Shown piece after piece: positions 8,251 to 17,231 of a stretch of 64,000 nt of DNA (position 1 is its first letter; the number at the start of each line of letters is the position of its first letter). The position numbers were made by a program, and so were the translations under genes. The notes under the pieces are model-generated. The model was not told the origin of the DNA. It did no database searches and was given only the letters and a program-made list of their open reading frames with translations. This DNA comes from Desulfofundulus thermosubterraneus DSM 16057 (GTDB taxonomy: Bacteria > Bacillota > Desulfotomaculia > Desulfotomaculales > Desulfovirgulaceae), in assembly GCF_900142025.1 (NCBI RefSeq), contig NZ_FQZM01000015.1:1-64000 (forward strand), given 5' to 3'.

Positions 8251-10806
8251 TCATTCCACCCCCCGATAGTAATGGCCCCTGGTGAGGCCGGCGGGACTGT
8301 ATTGCTGCAGGCGTTCCCGCAGCCGGGAAAGCTCGCCGGCATTCCCGGCCGGGTTTAAATCCAGGGCCCGCCGGTAGGCCTGCACGGCAGCCCGGGCATA
8401 CTCCGCTCCCCGCCCCCGGGCGTCGATACGCAAGGCGGCTACGCCCATCTCCGCAAACTTGTGCACATCGTCCACCAGGCAGAGATCCCGGGAATTAAAC
8501 AGATGCATGCGGCAAAACTGGTCCACTTCCAACGGGAAAACCGCCCCCACCCGGTCCTGGAGAGCACGGTGCCGGCCCTGGCAGGGACCTGCGCAGTTCC
8601 GGCCGGCAGCCAGACCCCCCAGAAGGCTTCCCAGGGCGCAATACCGGGAAACCATTAACTCCACCGCCCCCTGGACCAGGACCTCGGCGGCAAAATGACC
8701 CCGGGCCACCAGGGCGGCCACCTGCTCCATGGTCAATTCCGGAGAAAGGGCCAGCTGCACGGCACCCTGGTCTAAAAGATAAGCGGCGGTACGGAGGTTG
8801 AAAACATTAAAGGCCAGGTCGGCATACAAGGGCAAGCCCGTGCGGGCCACCCGGTCAATTAGCCCGAGGTTCCCCGCCAGTACGCCCTGGGCCGGCAGGT
8901 TGGCAGCCAGATCCAGCAACCGCTCCACGGCAGCCATTTCCGGGTCATGGATTATCCGGGGCGTGGAAAGGATAAAGCGAACGCCATGTTTTTTGCAGAT
9001 TTCCGTCCCCCGGCGGATTTCCTCTTCCCCCACGGGAGGACCGGAGCGAAAACTTTCTCCCCCAAAATAGACCTGATCCACTCCTGCAAAAACGGCGGCC
9101 TCCAGGGAAGCCAGGTCGGTAACCGCTATGGAAAGCAAAGGCCGTTTGCCAGGAGACCGGCCAGTAGGCAGAACCCGGCCCGCGGCCTTCACCCGGGCCT
9201 CCGCCAGCCTGCGCGCAAAGACATCCTCCGGTATGGGAGGTGCCGGCCGGGCCGATTTGATCCTGGCCGCCTCCAGTTCCTCTATGGCCCGGCGGCGGGC
9301 CTCGTTAATTTCCCCCACGGGCACAATGACATTATCGTCCAGATCGCAGCGCAAATCCTTCAAGGCAAAGGGGGAATTCCCCAAGCGATCGAGCTGTCCT
9401 TTTAAAAACTCCGGGGTCAGGGGTCTTTTGACCGCCGGCTGAGCGGGAGTAAGGCCAGTTCCCACCCCGCTGTGCCCGGCACTGTCTTCCACCCGCACCC
9501 GGACCGGCTCCCCCAGCCGGACCCGCACATGGAATACAACCGGGTTCTTGCGCACTTCCCGGAGTGAGGCAAAGGTAGCCCTGGCACGTTCCATTAAAGA
9601 TGAATCGTGTGTTTTGAACAGGCGGTCCTGGGGCCTGACCTCCCGGGGCAGATAAATCTCCACTACCCTGCCGGCCGGAACCTGTTCCACCTGCCGCCCC
9701 TCTTCCCAAATGGCGTGCACTTCCACACCCACCCGACCGCCCCGGCTCACCCAAACCTCCACCCCGTCCCCCACCCGCAGGGGCTCTTCCAGGGCCACTT
9801 CCGCCCGGCCGGTGCGGGAATGGTAGCGAACTACCCGGCCCAGGAATAACCCCCGGTTGTTGGGCCGTTTATAACTCATCAGCTCATATCCGGGTCGTTC
9901 GTAGAAGTAGCCAGTGGTAAAGTCCCGGTTGAAAATCTGGGCCAGATCCCTGGCCTCTTCCGGCGTAATGTAAAAATCCTCGTCCGCCATGGCCCGGTCG
10001 ATGAGGTTCCGGTAAATCCGCACCACTGTAGCCACGTACTCCGGCCGTTTCATGCGCCCCTCTATTTTAAAGGAGTTTATCCCGGCGCGGATGAGATCGG
10101 GGAGGTGCCCGGAGAGATTGAGATCCCGGGGGCTTAGCAGGTACTCCCCCACTTCCCGGGGATCCACCACCGGCCGTCCCTTTTCATCCACCAGGGTATA
10201 GCGCAGGCGGCAGGGTTGGGCACAGCGGCCCCGGTTGCCGCTGCGGCCGCCGATCATACTGGACAGAAGGCACTGGCCGGAATAACAAATGCAGAGGGCA
10301 CCGTGGATGAAAACCTCCAGGTCGGCGCCGGTAGCTTCTTTTATATCCCTGATCTCTTTTAAACTCATTTCCCGGGCCAGCACCACCCGCCGGAATCCCA
10401 GGGCCAGGAGTTTTTCCACTCCCGCCCGGTTATGGACGGTCATCTGGGTGCTGGCATGCAGGGGCAACTCGGGAAGCACATGCCGGGCCAGGGTCGCCAG
10501 CCCAAGATCCTGCACGATTACGCCGTCGGCTCCGGCCCGCTGCAGAAAATGGAGAAAGCGAGCCGCATCTTCCAGCTCTTCATCCGACAGGAGGATATTG
10601 ACGGTAACGTAGACCTTTACACCCCGGATGTGAGCGTAATCTACAGCCCGTTGCAGTTCCTCGTGATCAAAATTGGCCGCACCCTGCCGGGCGTTATACA
10701 ATTTGCCGCCCAGGTAAACGGCATCGGCACCATTTTGTACCGCCGCAACCAGCCCCTCCCAATCTCCGGCCGGGGCCAGCAGTTCGGGTTTAGCGGACCG
10801 GGTCAA
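8251..10806 (-). CDS. U32-family protein (peptidase U32/collagenase-like fold, with DUF3656)
   Basis: A large two-part protein of 851 residues. The N-terminal TIM-barrel U32 domain begins PELLAPAGDWEGL and carries the family signature with its cysteines (EVFIHGALCICYSGQCLLSS, then RGRCAQPCR). A middle DUF3656-like segment follows, then a second U32-like half (SRYCALGSLLGG, NCAGPCQGRH). U32 proteins long called collagenases include enzymes that hydroxylate tRNA or rRNA bases (TrhP, RlhA) and UbiU/V, and several bind an iron-sulfur cluster through four cysteines. An RNA-modifying role is therefore as likely as proteolysis. TTG start with GGAGG nine bases upstream. It follows the Nif3-like gene by 19 bases, so the two probably form one operon. 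Confidence 0.85.
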   Translation of the reverse strand: MTRSAKPELLAPAGDWEGLVAAVQNGADAVYLGGKLYNARQGAANFDHEELQRAVDYAHIRGVKVYVTVNILLSDEELEDAARFLHFLQRAGADGVIVQDLGLATLARHVLPELPLHASTQMTVHNRAGVEKLLALGFRRVVLAREMSLKEIRDIKEATGADLEVFIHGALCICYSGQCLLSSMIGGRSGNRGRCAQPCRLRYTLVDEKGRPVVDPREVGEYLLSPRDLNLSGHLPDLIRAGINSFKIEGRMKRPEYVATVVRIYRNLIDRAMADEDFYITPEEARDLAQIFNRDFTTGYFYERPGYELMSYKRPNNRGLFLGRVVRYHSRTGRAEVALEEPLRVGDGVEVWVSRGGRVGVEVHAIWEEGRQVEQVPAGRVVEIYLPREVRPQDRLFKTHDSSLMERARATFASLREVRKNPVVFHVRVRLGEPVRVRVEDSAGHSGVGTGLTPAQPAVKRPLTPEFLKGQLDRLGNSPFALKDLRCDLDDNVIVPVGEINEARRRAIEELEAARIKSARPAPPIPEDVFARRLAEARVKAAGRVLPTGRSPGKRPLLSIAVTDLASLEAAVFAGVDQVYFGGESFRSGPPVGEEEIRRGTEICKKHGVRFILSTPRIIHDPEMAAVERLLDLAANLPAQGVLAGNLGLIDRVARTGLPLYADLAFNVFNLRTAAYLLDQGAVQLALSPELTMEQVAALVARGHFAAEVLVQGAVELMVSRYCALGSLLGGLAAGRNCAGPCQGRHRALQDRVGAVFPLEVDQFCRMHLFNSRDLCLVDDVHKFAEMGVAALRIDARGRGAEYARAAVQAYRRALDLNPAGNAGELSRLRERLQQYSPAGLTRGHYYRGVE

Positions 10807-10825
10807 AGGCTGCTCCCTCCAAATG

Positions 10826-11782
10826 TTAAGACCTGCGGCTGAATCTTAAGAGCCCCGCGCAGGGGATAATTTCCACACCCCTGGCCTCAAGTTCGTCCAG
10901 GAACAGGTTCATACCCAGGGAATCGCTGGCCATGTGGCCGGCAATGATTACGTTGATGTGGTTTCTTTCCGCCTCTTTACGGTGCTTTTCACCCATATGC
11001 ATGACCAGAAGCGTTCCTACCCCCGCCTGGGCCAGCCTGGCGTAGGCATCCTCCGAGCCGCTGGTGCCCCCGGTCATATCCACCATGATCTTGCCGGCAC
11101 GGCGTTCCCTGGATCCCACCACAATGGTCGGACCGGCTTTATATTTAACGGCCTCCCTGTATTCGGGCTGTTCTTTCAGCATTTTTAAAATGTCGCCCAG
11201 GGTCTCCGGCTGCTTCTCATCCATCAGCTTCTGCAGAAAGCTAGTCACCAGGTTATCGGCAGCTGTATGCACGCTCATAAAAGCCAGCCCTAAAATCCGG
11301 GCGGCATCCAGAGCCCGGTTGTGGTTCAGGGGCAAGATGCCCCGCCTGACTTCGGCAATGCGGGAGGACATGATTCCCTCGGCCACATTAATGGGCACGC
11401 CAAAGCGGGCCAGCACATCTTCCTGCAGGTGCATCACCTGGTAGAGGGAAGCCATGGCCTTTCCTTCCGGGTGGTGGGAAATGATCAGGTCCACCGGCTG
11501 GCCCTTTTCCCCCAGCCTGTCGGCCAGCAGCACTTCCCCCACTTCCATGTCGATGCCCACCAGCACCCGGCGCACTTCCCTTTCCGGGTCACCCACCAGT
11601 ATCCGGGTATCATCGTAGGGGTTAACCAGCCGCTCGAGGTCATATTCTTCTTTTTCCTCATCCTTCATTTTTTCGTATTTTTCCTTTTCCCGGGCCAGGA
11701 ATTTTTGCACAGCTTCCAGGCCGCGGGGATCGCTTTCCATACCTTTGGCAATAGCCAGTTCGTAGATTTCCCGGATCTTCAT
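10826..11782 (-). CDS. Nif3-like (NGG1p-interacting factor 3) family metal-binding protein
   Basis: A protein of 318 residues. An N-terminal charged helical region of about 60 residues precedes a Nif3-type core with probable metal ligands in ISHHPEG, VHTAADN and GHMASDSLGMN. Nif3 proteins are widespread di-metal proteins; some act as GTP cyclohydrolase I type 1b-like or phosphatase-like enzymes, but most have no assigned role. Start at ATG 11782 (MKIREIYE), six bases after AGGAGG; the ATG two codons earlier touches the AGGAGG itself. It is the first gene ahead of the U32 gene. Confidence 0.8.
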   Translation of the reverse strand: MKIREIYELAIAKGMESDPRGLEAVQKFLAREKEKYEKMKDEEKEEYDLERLVNPYDDTRILVGDPEREVRRVLVGIDMEVGEVLLADRLGEKGQPVDLIISHHPEGKAMASLYQVMHLQEDVLARFGVPINVAEGIMSSRIAEVRRGILPLNHNRALDAARILGLAFMSVHTAADNLVTSFLQKLMDEKQPETLGDILKMLKEQPEYREAVKYKAGPTIVVGSRERRAGKIMVDMTGGTSGSEDAYARLAQAGVGTLLVMHMGEKHRKEAERNHINVIIAGHMASDSLGMNLFLDELEARGVEIIPCAGLLRFSRRS

Positions 11783-11990
11783 CTGCATCCTCCTGTTCTT
11801 GAAAAATCAAGGTTTGATGCGGCGTGCGCATGGCACAGGCAGTGGCTTCGCGAGTAATTTTTTGGACGGCGTTTCCCATCACTGCACTCCTGAACGGTAT
11901 CCCTATTTCTGACCGGAATACTCGCTGAACGGTTTTTGGGTTTTTCTTTTTGTTATGCTCCCTTTCTCGTGAAAGGTTATTCCTGCTGGA

Positions 11991-12028
11991 GCCGGGCAGG
12001 ACCAGAATTAAACTTCGCCCTGCCCGGC
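11991..12028. other. GC-rich inverted repeat in a gene-free stretch
   Basis: GCCGGGCAGG (11991-12000) and CCTGCCCGGC (12019-12028) form a perfect 10-base stem with an 18-base loop. No T-run follows on either strand, so it is not a typical intrinsic terminator. The surrounding stretch 11783-12134 must contain the promoter of the Nif3/U32 operon, but no clear -35/-10 pair was found. Confidence 0.45.
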
Positions 12029-12134
12029 GGGATTTCCTCCGTTAAAAAACTGTTTTTACCGGTCACGCAGGATGCACCCATCCCTACACCTGATATACAT
12101 TCCGACGGAAGCAACGACCACGGGCACGTACTTC

Positions 12135-12168
12135 CTAAAAGAATTGAGGGGGATTATAGCTCCCCCCC
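12135..12168 (-). terminator. Terminator of the permease-DUF917-HyuA-racemase operon
   Basis: On the minus strand GGGGG-AGCTATAAT-CCCCC (12148-12166) is followed by TCAATTCTTTT. It lies 40-70 bases past the stop of the racemase gene. The T-run is interrupted, so strength is uncertain. Confidence 0.55.
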
Positions 12169-12206
12169 GCACTTTCCTGTTTTTTTTATCAAGACTAGGC
12201 CTCTTT

Positions 12207-12938
12207 TTACTTTTGGTCCCACCACTTGCGAGGCTTGACAGGTGGAACCATGTAGGTAAGCCGGCTGTGTTTAACCCCCATAGCAATGTAATTTTCCACC
12301 ATCTTCATGGCTGCAAAGGCAGGATCGATAACCGGCACGTCATATCCCGCCCCTTTCAGCCTGTCATGGAGATTTTTCGCCATCCCCATCATTCCCGTAC
12401 ACCCCAGGATGAGTACATGGGCTTTGTCTTTTATAATTGCCTCAAGGCTCTCCTGGTAAAGAGCGTTTTCCAGCTTTGTCCGGTCCCCTAAATCCAAAAC
12501 CGGAATATTAACGTAACGAATAGAAACGAGTTTACTCATCAAGCCTAATTTTTTTGCCAGGTCTTCAATCATAGGGACCACGTTAGGTAAAACAGTAACT
12601 ATCCCCAGGTGCTGTCCCAACCCCGCCGCCAACAGCATAGCCGGCTCGAATCCTCCACATACCGGTATATCCACCACTTCCCGGGCGGCCTTCACTCCCG
12701 GGTCACCAAAACAATCGATAATCACCCCGTCAAAACCTTCTTCAGCAGCCTTTTGCACTTTATTTAAAATGTCTGGTACCGCCAGGGCTTCATCGTATTC
12801 GCTTTCGATGGATGCCGGCCCGTAATCGAGGTGCTGAACATCAAATTCCACCCCCGGTCCGGCGTAACTCCGAAACTCACGGCGGATTTCTTCATCAAAT
12901 ACGTCGGAAGTAATGGGCATTATTACCTTAATTCTCAT
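12207..12938 (-). CDS. Asp/Glu/hydantoin racemase family protein
   Basis: A protein of 243 residues of the cofactor-independent racemase superfamily, which moves the alpha proton with two cysteines. Both are visible, in DCFGDPG (about residue 80) and LGCTGM (about residue 185). The N-terminus (MRIKVIMPITSD) and GFEPAML are typical of hydantoin racemases. It is the last gene of a minus-strand operon behind a permease, a DUF917 protein and a HyuA-type enzyme. Racemisation of a hydantoin-like ring or its N-carbamoyl product is the natural reading. The precise substrate cannot be told. Confidence 0.8.
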   Translation of the reverse strand: MRIKVIMPITSDVFDEEIRREFRSYAGPGVEFDVQHLDYGPASIESEYDEALAVPDILNKVQKAAEEGFDGVIIDCFGDPGVKAAREVVDIPVCGGFEPAMLLAAGLGQHLGIVTVLPNVVPMIEDLAKKLGLMSKLVSIRYVNIPVLDLGDRTKLENALYQESLEAIIKDKAHVLILGCTGMMGMAKNLHDRLKGAGYDVPVIDPAFAAMKMVENYIAMGVKHSRLTYMVPPVKPRKWWDQK

Positions 12939-12974
12939 TTAATTCTTTCCTCCTTTTTTGATATTTTATACTGA

Positions 12975-14531
12975 CTATACTTGCCTCAAATCGCCCGCCG
13001 CCTTAACCCTTATGCGCGTCGCGTTGCCGGGAAGGTATGCCAACGGCACATCTTCCACCTCCACAACCTGCACTGTGGAGGGTTCGGCCCCGGCCTTTAC
13101 CGCTTCTTCACAAGCCATGGCCCTGGCTTGTCTTAGAGCCTCTTCGCGGCTTATTTCACTGAGGGCAAATATCCGTTCCACCTGACCGCTTACCTGGGCA
13201 ATGGCAGCTCCCAGGGCATTGGCCACATCGTAGTGGGCTGGACGAATTATCTTTGATACTCCTTCTATCTCATCTGTAACAAGGATACTCCCACCCCCAA
13301 CAAGTATAAGGGGTAAGGGTTCGGCTGAAAGTTTCATTTTATCAATTGCCTCATTAACAAGCTGCATCATTTTGTGCAGGCAACGCCGGGCAAAATTTTC
13401 CTCTATATGGCTTACCAGCGAAGGATCGCCAATCTCCGCCAGGCCCAATCTTACGGCAATGTCGGTAGCAGTCAGGACGTTACCACCAAAAACAAGGGCT
13501 TCCTCCGTTAACCGGTAACCCACGCTTTGGGGGCCGACCCGGATATCCCCATTTACTTCCTGTATAATCGTTCCTCCGCCCAGCCCAATGGAAATCAAAT
13601 CAGGCATGCGGAAGTTGGTGCGCACCCCTCCTATTTCTACGGCCACTGAGGATTCCCTGGGGAAGCCGTTAACAATTACCCCAATATCACTGGTGGTGCC
13701 TCCTACGTCCAAAACAATGGCATTTTGCTGCCCGCTTAAAAAGGAGGCCCCACGGATGCTGTTGGTTGGCCCGCAGGCAATGGTAAAAATAGGATAACGG
13801 ATGGCGTAATCAATGGACATAAGCGTACCGTCGTTTTGACACAGGTAAACCCGGGCGTTTTTAACCCCTTCCTGCTCCAGAGCGGTCTTAAAACCGAGGG
13901 CTGTGGTCCGGGCCACTTCTGCCAGCGCCGCATTTAGAATGGTGGCGTTTTCTCTTTCGAGAAGCCCAATGGAACCAATTTCATGGGATAAGGAAATGGG
14001 GATGTTGCCCAGTTCGTTCTCTATTATCCCGGCCGCCCGTTTTTCGTGGTCGGCAGATATGGGAGAAAAGACCGAGGTTATGGCTACTGCATCAACCTTG
14101 CTTTTGAAGGCCCGGGCTGCAGAGCTTACCTCCTCAGGGTCAAAGGCCGCAATCTCGCGGCCGTCAAACTCATGGCCCCCGCTTACCAGGTAATACTCTT
14201 CACCGATTGCCTTTACCAGGTCAGGCGGCCATGCAGCCATGGGAGCTATAGCACCGGTAGCCGGTTTCCCAATGCGCAGTATGCCCACGCGGCATAGTCG
14301 CTTGCGCTCGACTATCGCATTGGTACAATGGGTTGTTCCCAGCATGGCGTAAGCAATTTCATCTTTGTTGATGCCTGCCTCGCTTAAAACTCTGCTCAAT
14401 GCCGTATAAATTCCCGTAGTTACATCTTTGGTAGTGGGGGTTTTAACCCTGGCTATGAGGTTAAGCTTCTCATCAATAATTACTGCATCCGTGTTGGTAC
14501 CACCTACGTCTATGCCGAGCCGGTAACTCAC
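12975..14531 (-). CDS. hyuA: Hydantoinase/oxoprolinase family protein (HyuA type)
   Basis: An ASKHA-fold enzyme of 518 residues for ATP-driven opening of hydantoin or 5-oxoproline-like rings. The N-terminal phosphate motif is GIDVGGTNTDAVI; GTTHCTNAIVERK, a second ATP motif VLDVGGTTSDIGV and SIGLGGGTI follow. It has the length of the short HyuA form that pairs with DUF917 rather than the longer HyuA/HyuB form. Its start overlaps the DUF917 stop by four bases (ATGA), so the two are translationally coupled and probably act on the same substrate. A diverged relative of this gene lies at 20049-21329 on the other strand. Confidence 0.88.
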   Translation of the reverse strand: MSYRLGIDVGGTNTDAVIIDEKLNLIARVKTPTTKDVTTGIYTALSRVLSEAGINKDEIAYAMLGTTHCTNAIVERKRLCRVGILRIGKPATGAIAPMAAWPPDLVKAIGEEYYLVSGGHEFDGREIAAFDPEEVSSAARAFKSKVDAVAITSVFSPISADHEKRAAGIIENELGNIPISLSHEIGSIGLLERENATILNAALAEVARTTALGFKTALEQEGVKNARVYLCQNDGTLMSIDYAIRYPIFTIACGPTNSIRGASFLSGQQNAIVLDVGGTTSDIGVIVNGFPRESSVAVEIGGVRTNFRMPDLISIGLGGGTIIQEVNGDIRVGPQSVGYRLTEEALVFGGNVLTATDIAVRLGLAEIGDPSLVSHIEENFARRCLHKMMQLVNEAIDKMKLSAEPLPLILVGGGSILVTDEIEGVSKIIRPAHYDVANALGAAIAQVSGQVERIFALSEISREEALRQARAMACEEAVKAGAEPSTVQVVEVEDVPLAYLPGNATRIRVKAAGDLRQV

Positions 14532-15622
14532 TGCTTTTCTCCTCCTTGCGCCAGCACTTCCACCGGTACATAATCGAGATCATAACCGAAATAGCGGGGC
14601 CCTACTGTTTCCAGACCTTCAGGTGTACGCCATTTTTCGTCGCAAGGTATGCCCAGTACAAGAACACGGTTGCCATACCTCAGCCCTTCCGTAGTAATGG
14701 GTATGGCCGTTTCCAGATTGACAATGCATATCAGGTCGGGCACGGTGGCCACTACCCTTTCTCCCCTTATGGCAACGAGGTTTTCATTCTGAAACTTGAC
14801 CTGTAACACTTCGCCTTTGTATTCCTCTATTCCCTCGATTTTAGCTTCACCCCGGGCAAAGCCACCTTCCGTCCGCCGCAAAACATCAACTACTTTACCT
14901 TTGAACAGCTCAAAGCCACCGGTTGCTTTGAGAAGGGCTTCAGCCGGGTTTTCCCCGCGCTGGCGGGCTTCACGAATCACCTTACCTATTTTCGCGGAAT
15001 AAGATACAATATTTTTTATGCCGGCCTTTTTAAGTACCTTTCCCGTCATGGGGTAAATGCTCAACATAACCGAACCGCCCATGACCACGGTGGCGTTCCT
15101 GGCCAGGCTTTCGGTCCAGAAATTGCTAATAGTTTCCAGAATGATGGTATTTCCCTTCTCGTCGGCAATAACCATGGGAGTGGCCGATACCCCGTAGAGG
15201 TGGAAAGTAACCATCTGCAGTTCGGGGAAGGCACGTCCCATGCCATCGCAATCTACAAGAGGTATACCCAAACGTGCGGCAACGGCAATAGGGATCATGG
15301 AATTTACCCCGCCCGCTTCAATGGGCATGGTGGCAAAAATATCTTTGCTCAGGTAGTTTTTAAGCCCATTAAAGGCCCGAAAAACTTCCTCACCGTTTGG
15401 TACTTTTTCGATCAGGACGGTAGGAGCTCCCATCATGGCCGTTGGCACTACCACCGCCTCGTCCGGCACCTCGTCGGGGCTTATAAGGGTGACCGGGCCG
15501 CATTCCTTTACGGCCTGGAGAGCCATAAGTTTTCCCAGGTAGGGGTCGCCGCCCCCACCGGTACCCAGGAGGGCGGCACCTATGGCAATGTCTTCAATGG
15601 TCTGCGCATCAATCCTGGTCAT
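14528..15622 (-). CDS. DUF917 / S-methyl thiohydantoin desulfurase-like protein
   Basis: A protein of 364 residues of the DUF917 family, whose domains are now named after S-methyl thiohydantoin desulfurase. Visible family features are the glycine-rich LLGTGGGGDPYLGKL near the N-terminus, GGVNSMIPI, and DCDGMGRAFPELQM (about residue 125). Such proteins are usually encoded beside HyuA-type enzymes and NCS1 permeases, as here. A good ribosome binding site (AAGGAGG) precedes the ATG. A role in breaking down a (thio)hydantoin or related cyclic ureide is inferred from family and context. It is a paralogue of the gene at 18906-20006. Confidence 0.85.
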   Translation of the reverse strand: MTRIDAQTIEDIAIGAALLGTGGGGDPYLGKLMALQAVKECGPVTLISPDEVPDEAVVVPTAMMGAPTVLIEKVPNGEEVFRAFNGLKNYLSKDIFATMPIEAGGVNSMIPIAVAARLGIPLVDCDGMGRAFPELQMVTFHLYGVSATPMVIADEKGNTIILETISNFWTESLARNATVVMGGSVMLSIYPMTGKVLKKAGIKNIVSYSAKIGKVIREARQRGENPAEALLKATGGFELFKGKVVDVLRRTEGGFARGEAKIEGIEEYKGEVLQVKFQNENLVAIRGERVVATVPDLICIVNLETAIPITTEGLRYGNRVLVLGIPCDEKWRTPEGLETVGPRYFGYDLDYVPVEVLAQGGEKQ

Positions 15623-15634
15623 TTTAATTCCTCC

Positions 15635-16957
15635 TTACGCTTTCGAGTCTATGAAACGAATGGTTTCCCGGCCGCTAAGGGCAGCACACAATTTCATTCC
15701 TACCCAGTAAACTATTCCAGCAGCGATCAGGGAATTCAGGGCTGGAATACCGCCCTTGATAAAATAACCTACCAGGAAGCCTGCCAGCCAGGCCAATAAG
15801 GCCAGAGGATTCAAACGTTCGGAGACTGCCGGTAAACTGTTTTGCAGGCGGCTTTCTTCCAGTTCCTTTCTGAAGCGTTTGAGTATAAAGTAGTCAACCA
15901 CCATAATACCGCCAATAGGAGGTACAGCTACTCCCAGTAAGACCATGAAGCTAATAAATTTATCAAGAATGCCCAAAATTGAAAGTGTAGTTCCCAATAC
16001 CCCAATAATAAGGGTAATTACGCCGCGATTGGCTTTATATCCAAAAGCCGCATCCAGAAAGTTTGTTACTCCTAACGAAGCAACATAAAGATTAAGGTCA
16101 TTTATTTTAATTGTGGAAAATATTACCAGAAGAGCAGCCAGCCAACCTCCGAGTTTATACATGATCACAACTATATCACTGCTCTTCACCGCATGAGACA
16201 TCATGGCCCCGAGGAAATTGATAATAATCTCTCCCAGCAATAAACTTAGCAATGTCATCCAGAAAACATCCCTGGCATTGCGGTTGAATCTGCTGAGGTC
16301 AGGTGTTACAACTGCGCCTACCATAAAGCCCCCGGCAACCATGGTGGCTCCCACCCCTATACTCAAAGGCGAACCAGAAGGAGCAGAAGTAAACAACTCT
16401 GATACGTTATAATGTCCTATCATTTGATAGGTGGCATAGAATAAGGCCAGCAAAAAGGCAGGAACAGCTATATTTGCCGTGTAACTCAACATGCGGTAAC
16501 CATAAACTACGATAACGGTAATAGCCAGGCCGGTGATGAGAGCCATCAGCTGGAAATTGCCCCTGCCGCCAAAGGCAGCGATAAGTCCATTGGCAAAAAT
16601 GGAATTTTGAATACCAAACCACCCGATACAGGAAATGCCTATTATAAGGCCGATGATACTTGAACCGAGTTGCCCAAAGCCCGTCCACCTGGTGAGAAAG
16701 CTGGTAGACATCCCTTCCCAGGCCCCAGCCACACCCACCAGGAAGCTTACAATTTCCAGTATCACTACCCCCAGAATTGTGGCCAGTATGGCATCTCTTA
16801 CCGTCATCCCATGCCCCAGGACAGCTCCTGTCATGAGAAGGGGCAAGCATACCACTCCGCCAAAACGAATCATAAAGACCTCCCACATGGGGCGCCGCGC
16901 ACCTAATGGTATGCGGCTTAAAGCGAAATCGTCAGTACTTTGTTTAAGCACTACCAT
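15635..16957 (-). CDS. NCS1-family nucleobase/hydantoin permease (CodB-like)
   Basis: An integral membrane transporter of 440 residues with about twelve hydrophobic segments, matching the cytosine-purine-allantoin-hydantoin (NCS1) permease family (N-terminal SRIPLGARRPMW, later FGYKANRGV). NCS1 carriers couple uptake of cytosine, uracil, allantoin, hydantoin and similar rings to Na+ or H+. As the first gene of the operon with DUF917, HyuA and a racemase, it most likely brings in their substrate, which argues for a hydantoin-like ring over cytosine. GGGAGG lies a few bases before the ATG. Transcription probably starts at the sigma-54 promoter about 40 bases upstream. Confidence 0.85.
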   Translation of the reverse strand: MVVLKQSTDDFALSRIPLGARRPMWEVFMIRFGGVVCLPLLMTGAVLGHGMTVRDAILATILGVVILEIVSFLVGVAGAWEGMSTSFLTRWTGFGQLGSSIIGLIIGISCIGWFGIQNSIFANGLIAAFGGRGNFQLMALITGLAITVIVVYGYRMLSYTANIAVPAFLLALFYATYQMIGHYNVSELFTSAPSGSPLSIGVGATMVAGGFMVGAVVTPDLSRFNRNARDVFWMTLLSLLLGEIIINFLGAMMSHAVKSSDIVVIMYKLGGWLAALLVIFSTIKINDLNLYVASLGVTNFLDAAFGYKANRGVITLIIGVLGTTLSILGILDKFISFMVLLGVAVPPIGGIMVVDYFILKRFRKELEESRLQNSLPAVSERLNPLALLAWLAGFLVGYFIKGGIPALNSLIAAGIVYWVGMKLCAALSGRETIRFIDSKA

Positions 16958-16996
16958 CCTACCTCCCTGAAAATATTCTGGACGCCGTAGTGTTAG

Positions 16997-17012
16997 AGCA
17001 AGAATTGTACCA
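16997..17012 (-). promoter_or_regulatory. Sigma-54 (-24/-12) promoter of the permease operon
   Basis: On the minus strand the sequence is TGGTACA-ATTC-TTGCT, which agrees with the sigma-54 consensus TGGYACR-N4-TTGCW at every defined position, with GG and GC correctly spaced. It ends 39 bases before the permease ATG. A sigma-54-dependent activator is encoded divergently, about 220 bases away. The gap 17013-17231 is AT-rich, suitable for bending and activator sites, but no clear dyad enhancer was found. Confidence 0.85.
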
Positions 17013-17231
17013 GCATTTTCAACACCGGAAAATGATGTGGATAACGGATTCCGGGCGGCAAGCCAGGGTTGAGACAGGAAATTTAGATATTAGAAATGCG
17101 AAATATAACGCTATTGGCAGGGTTGTTTTTTCATTTATTTCTCATTTTTCTCTTGTTTTTTCATGTTTTCATAGTTAGAATAAATGATAAATAATAATCA
17201 AATGTGAAAGCGGAAAGTATGGTGTTAAGCG

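Noticed and set aside
11658-11882. Open frame of 74 codons on the minus strand upstream of and overlapping the Nif3-like gene, with AGGAG before its start
   Set aside because: It overlaps the Nif3-like coding start in another frame, its second half is only the shadow of that gene, and the product resembles nothing recognisable. A leader peptide cannot be excluded but is not supported.
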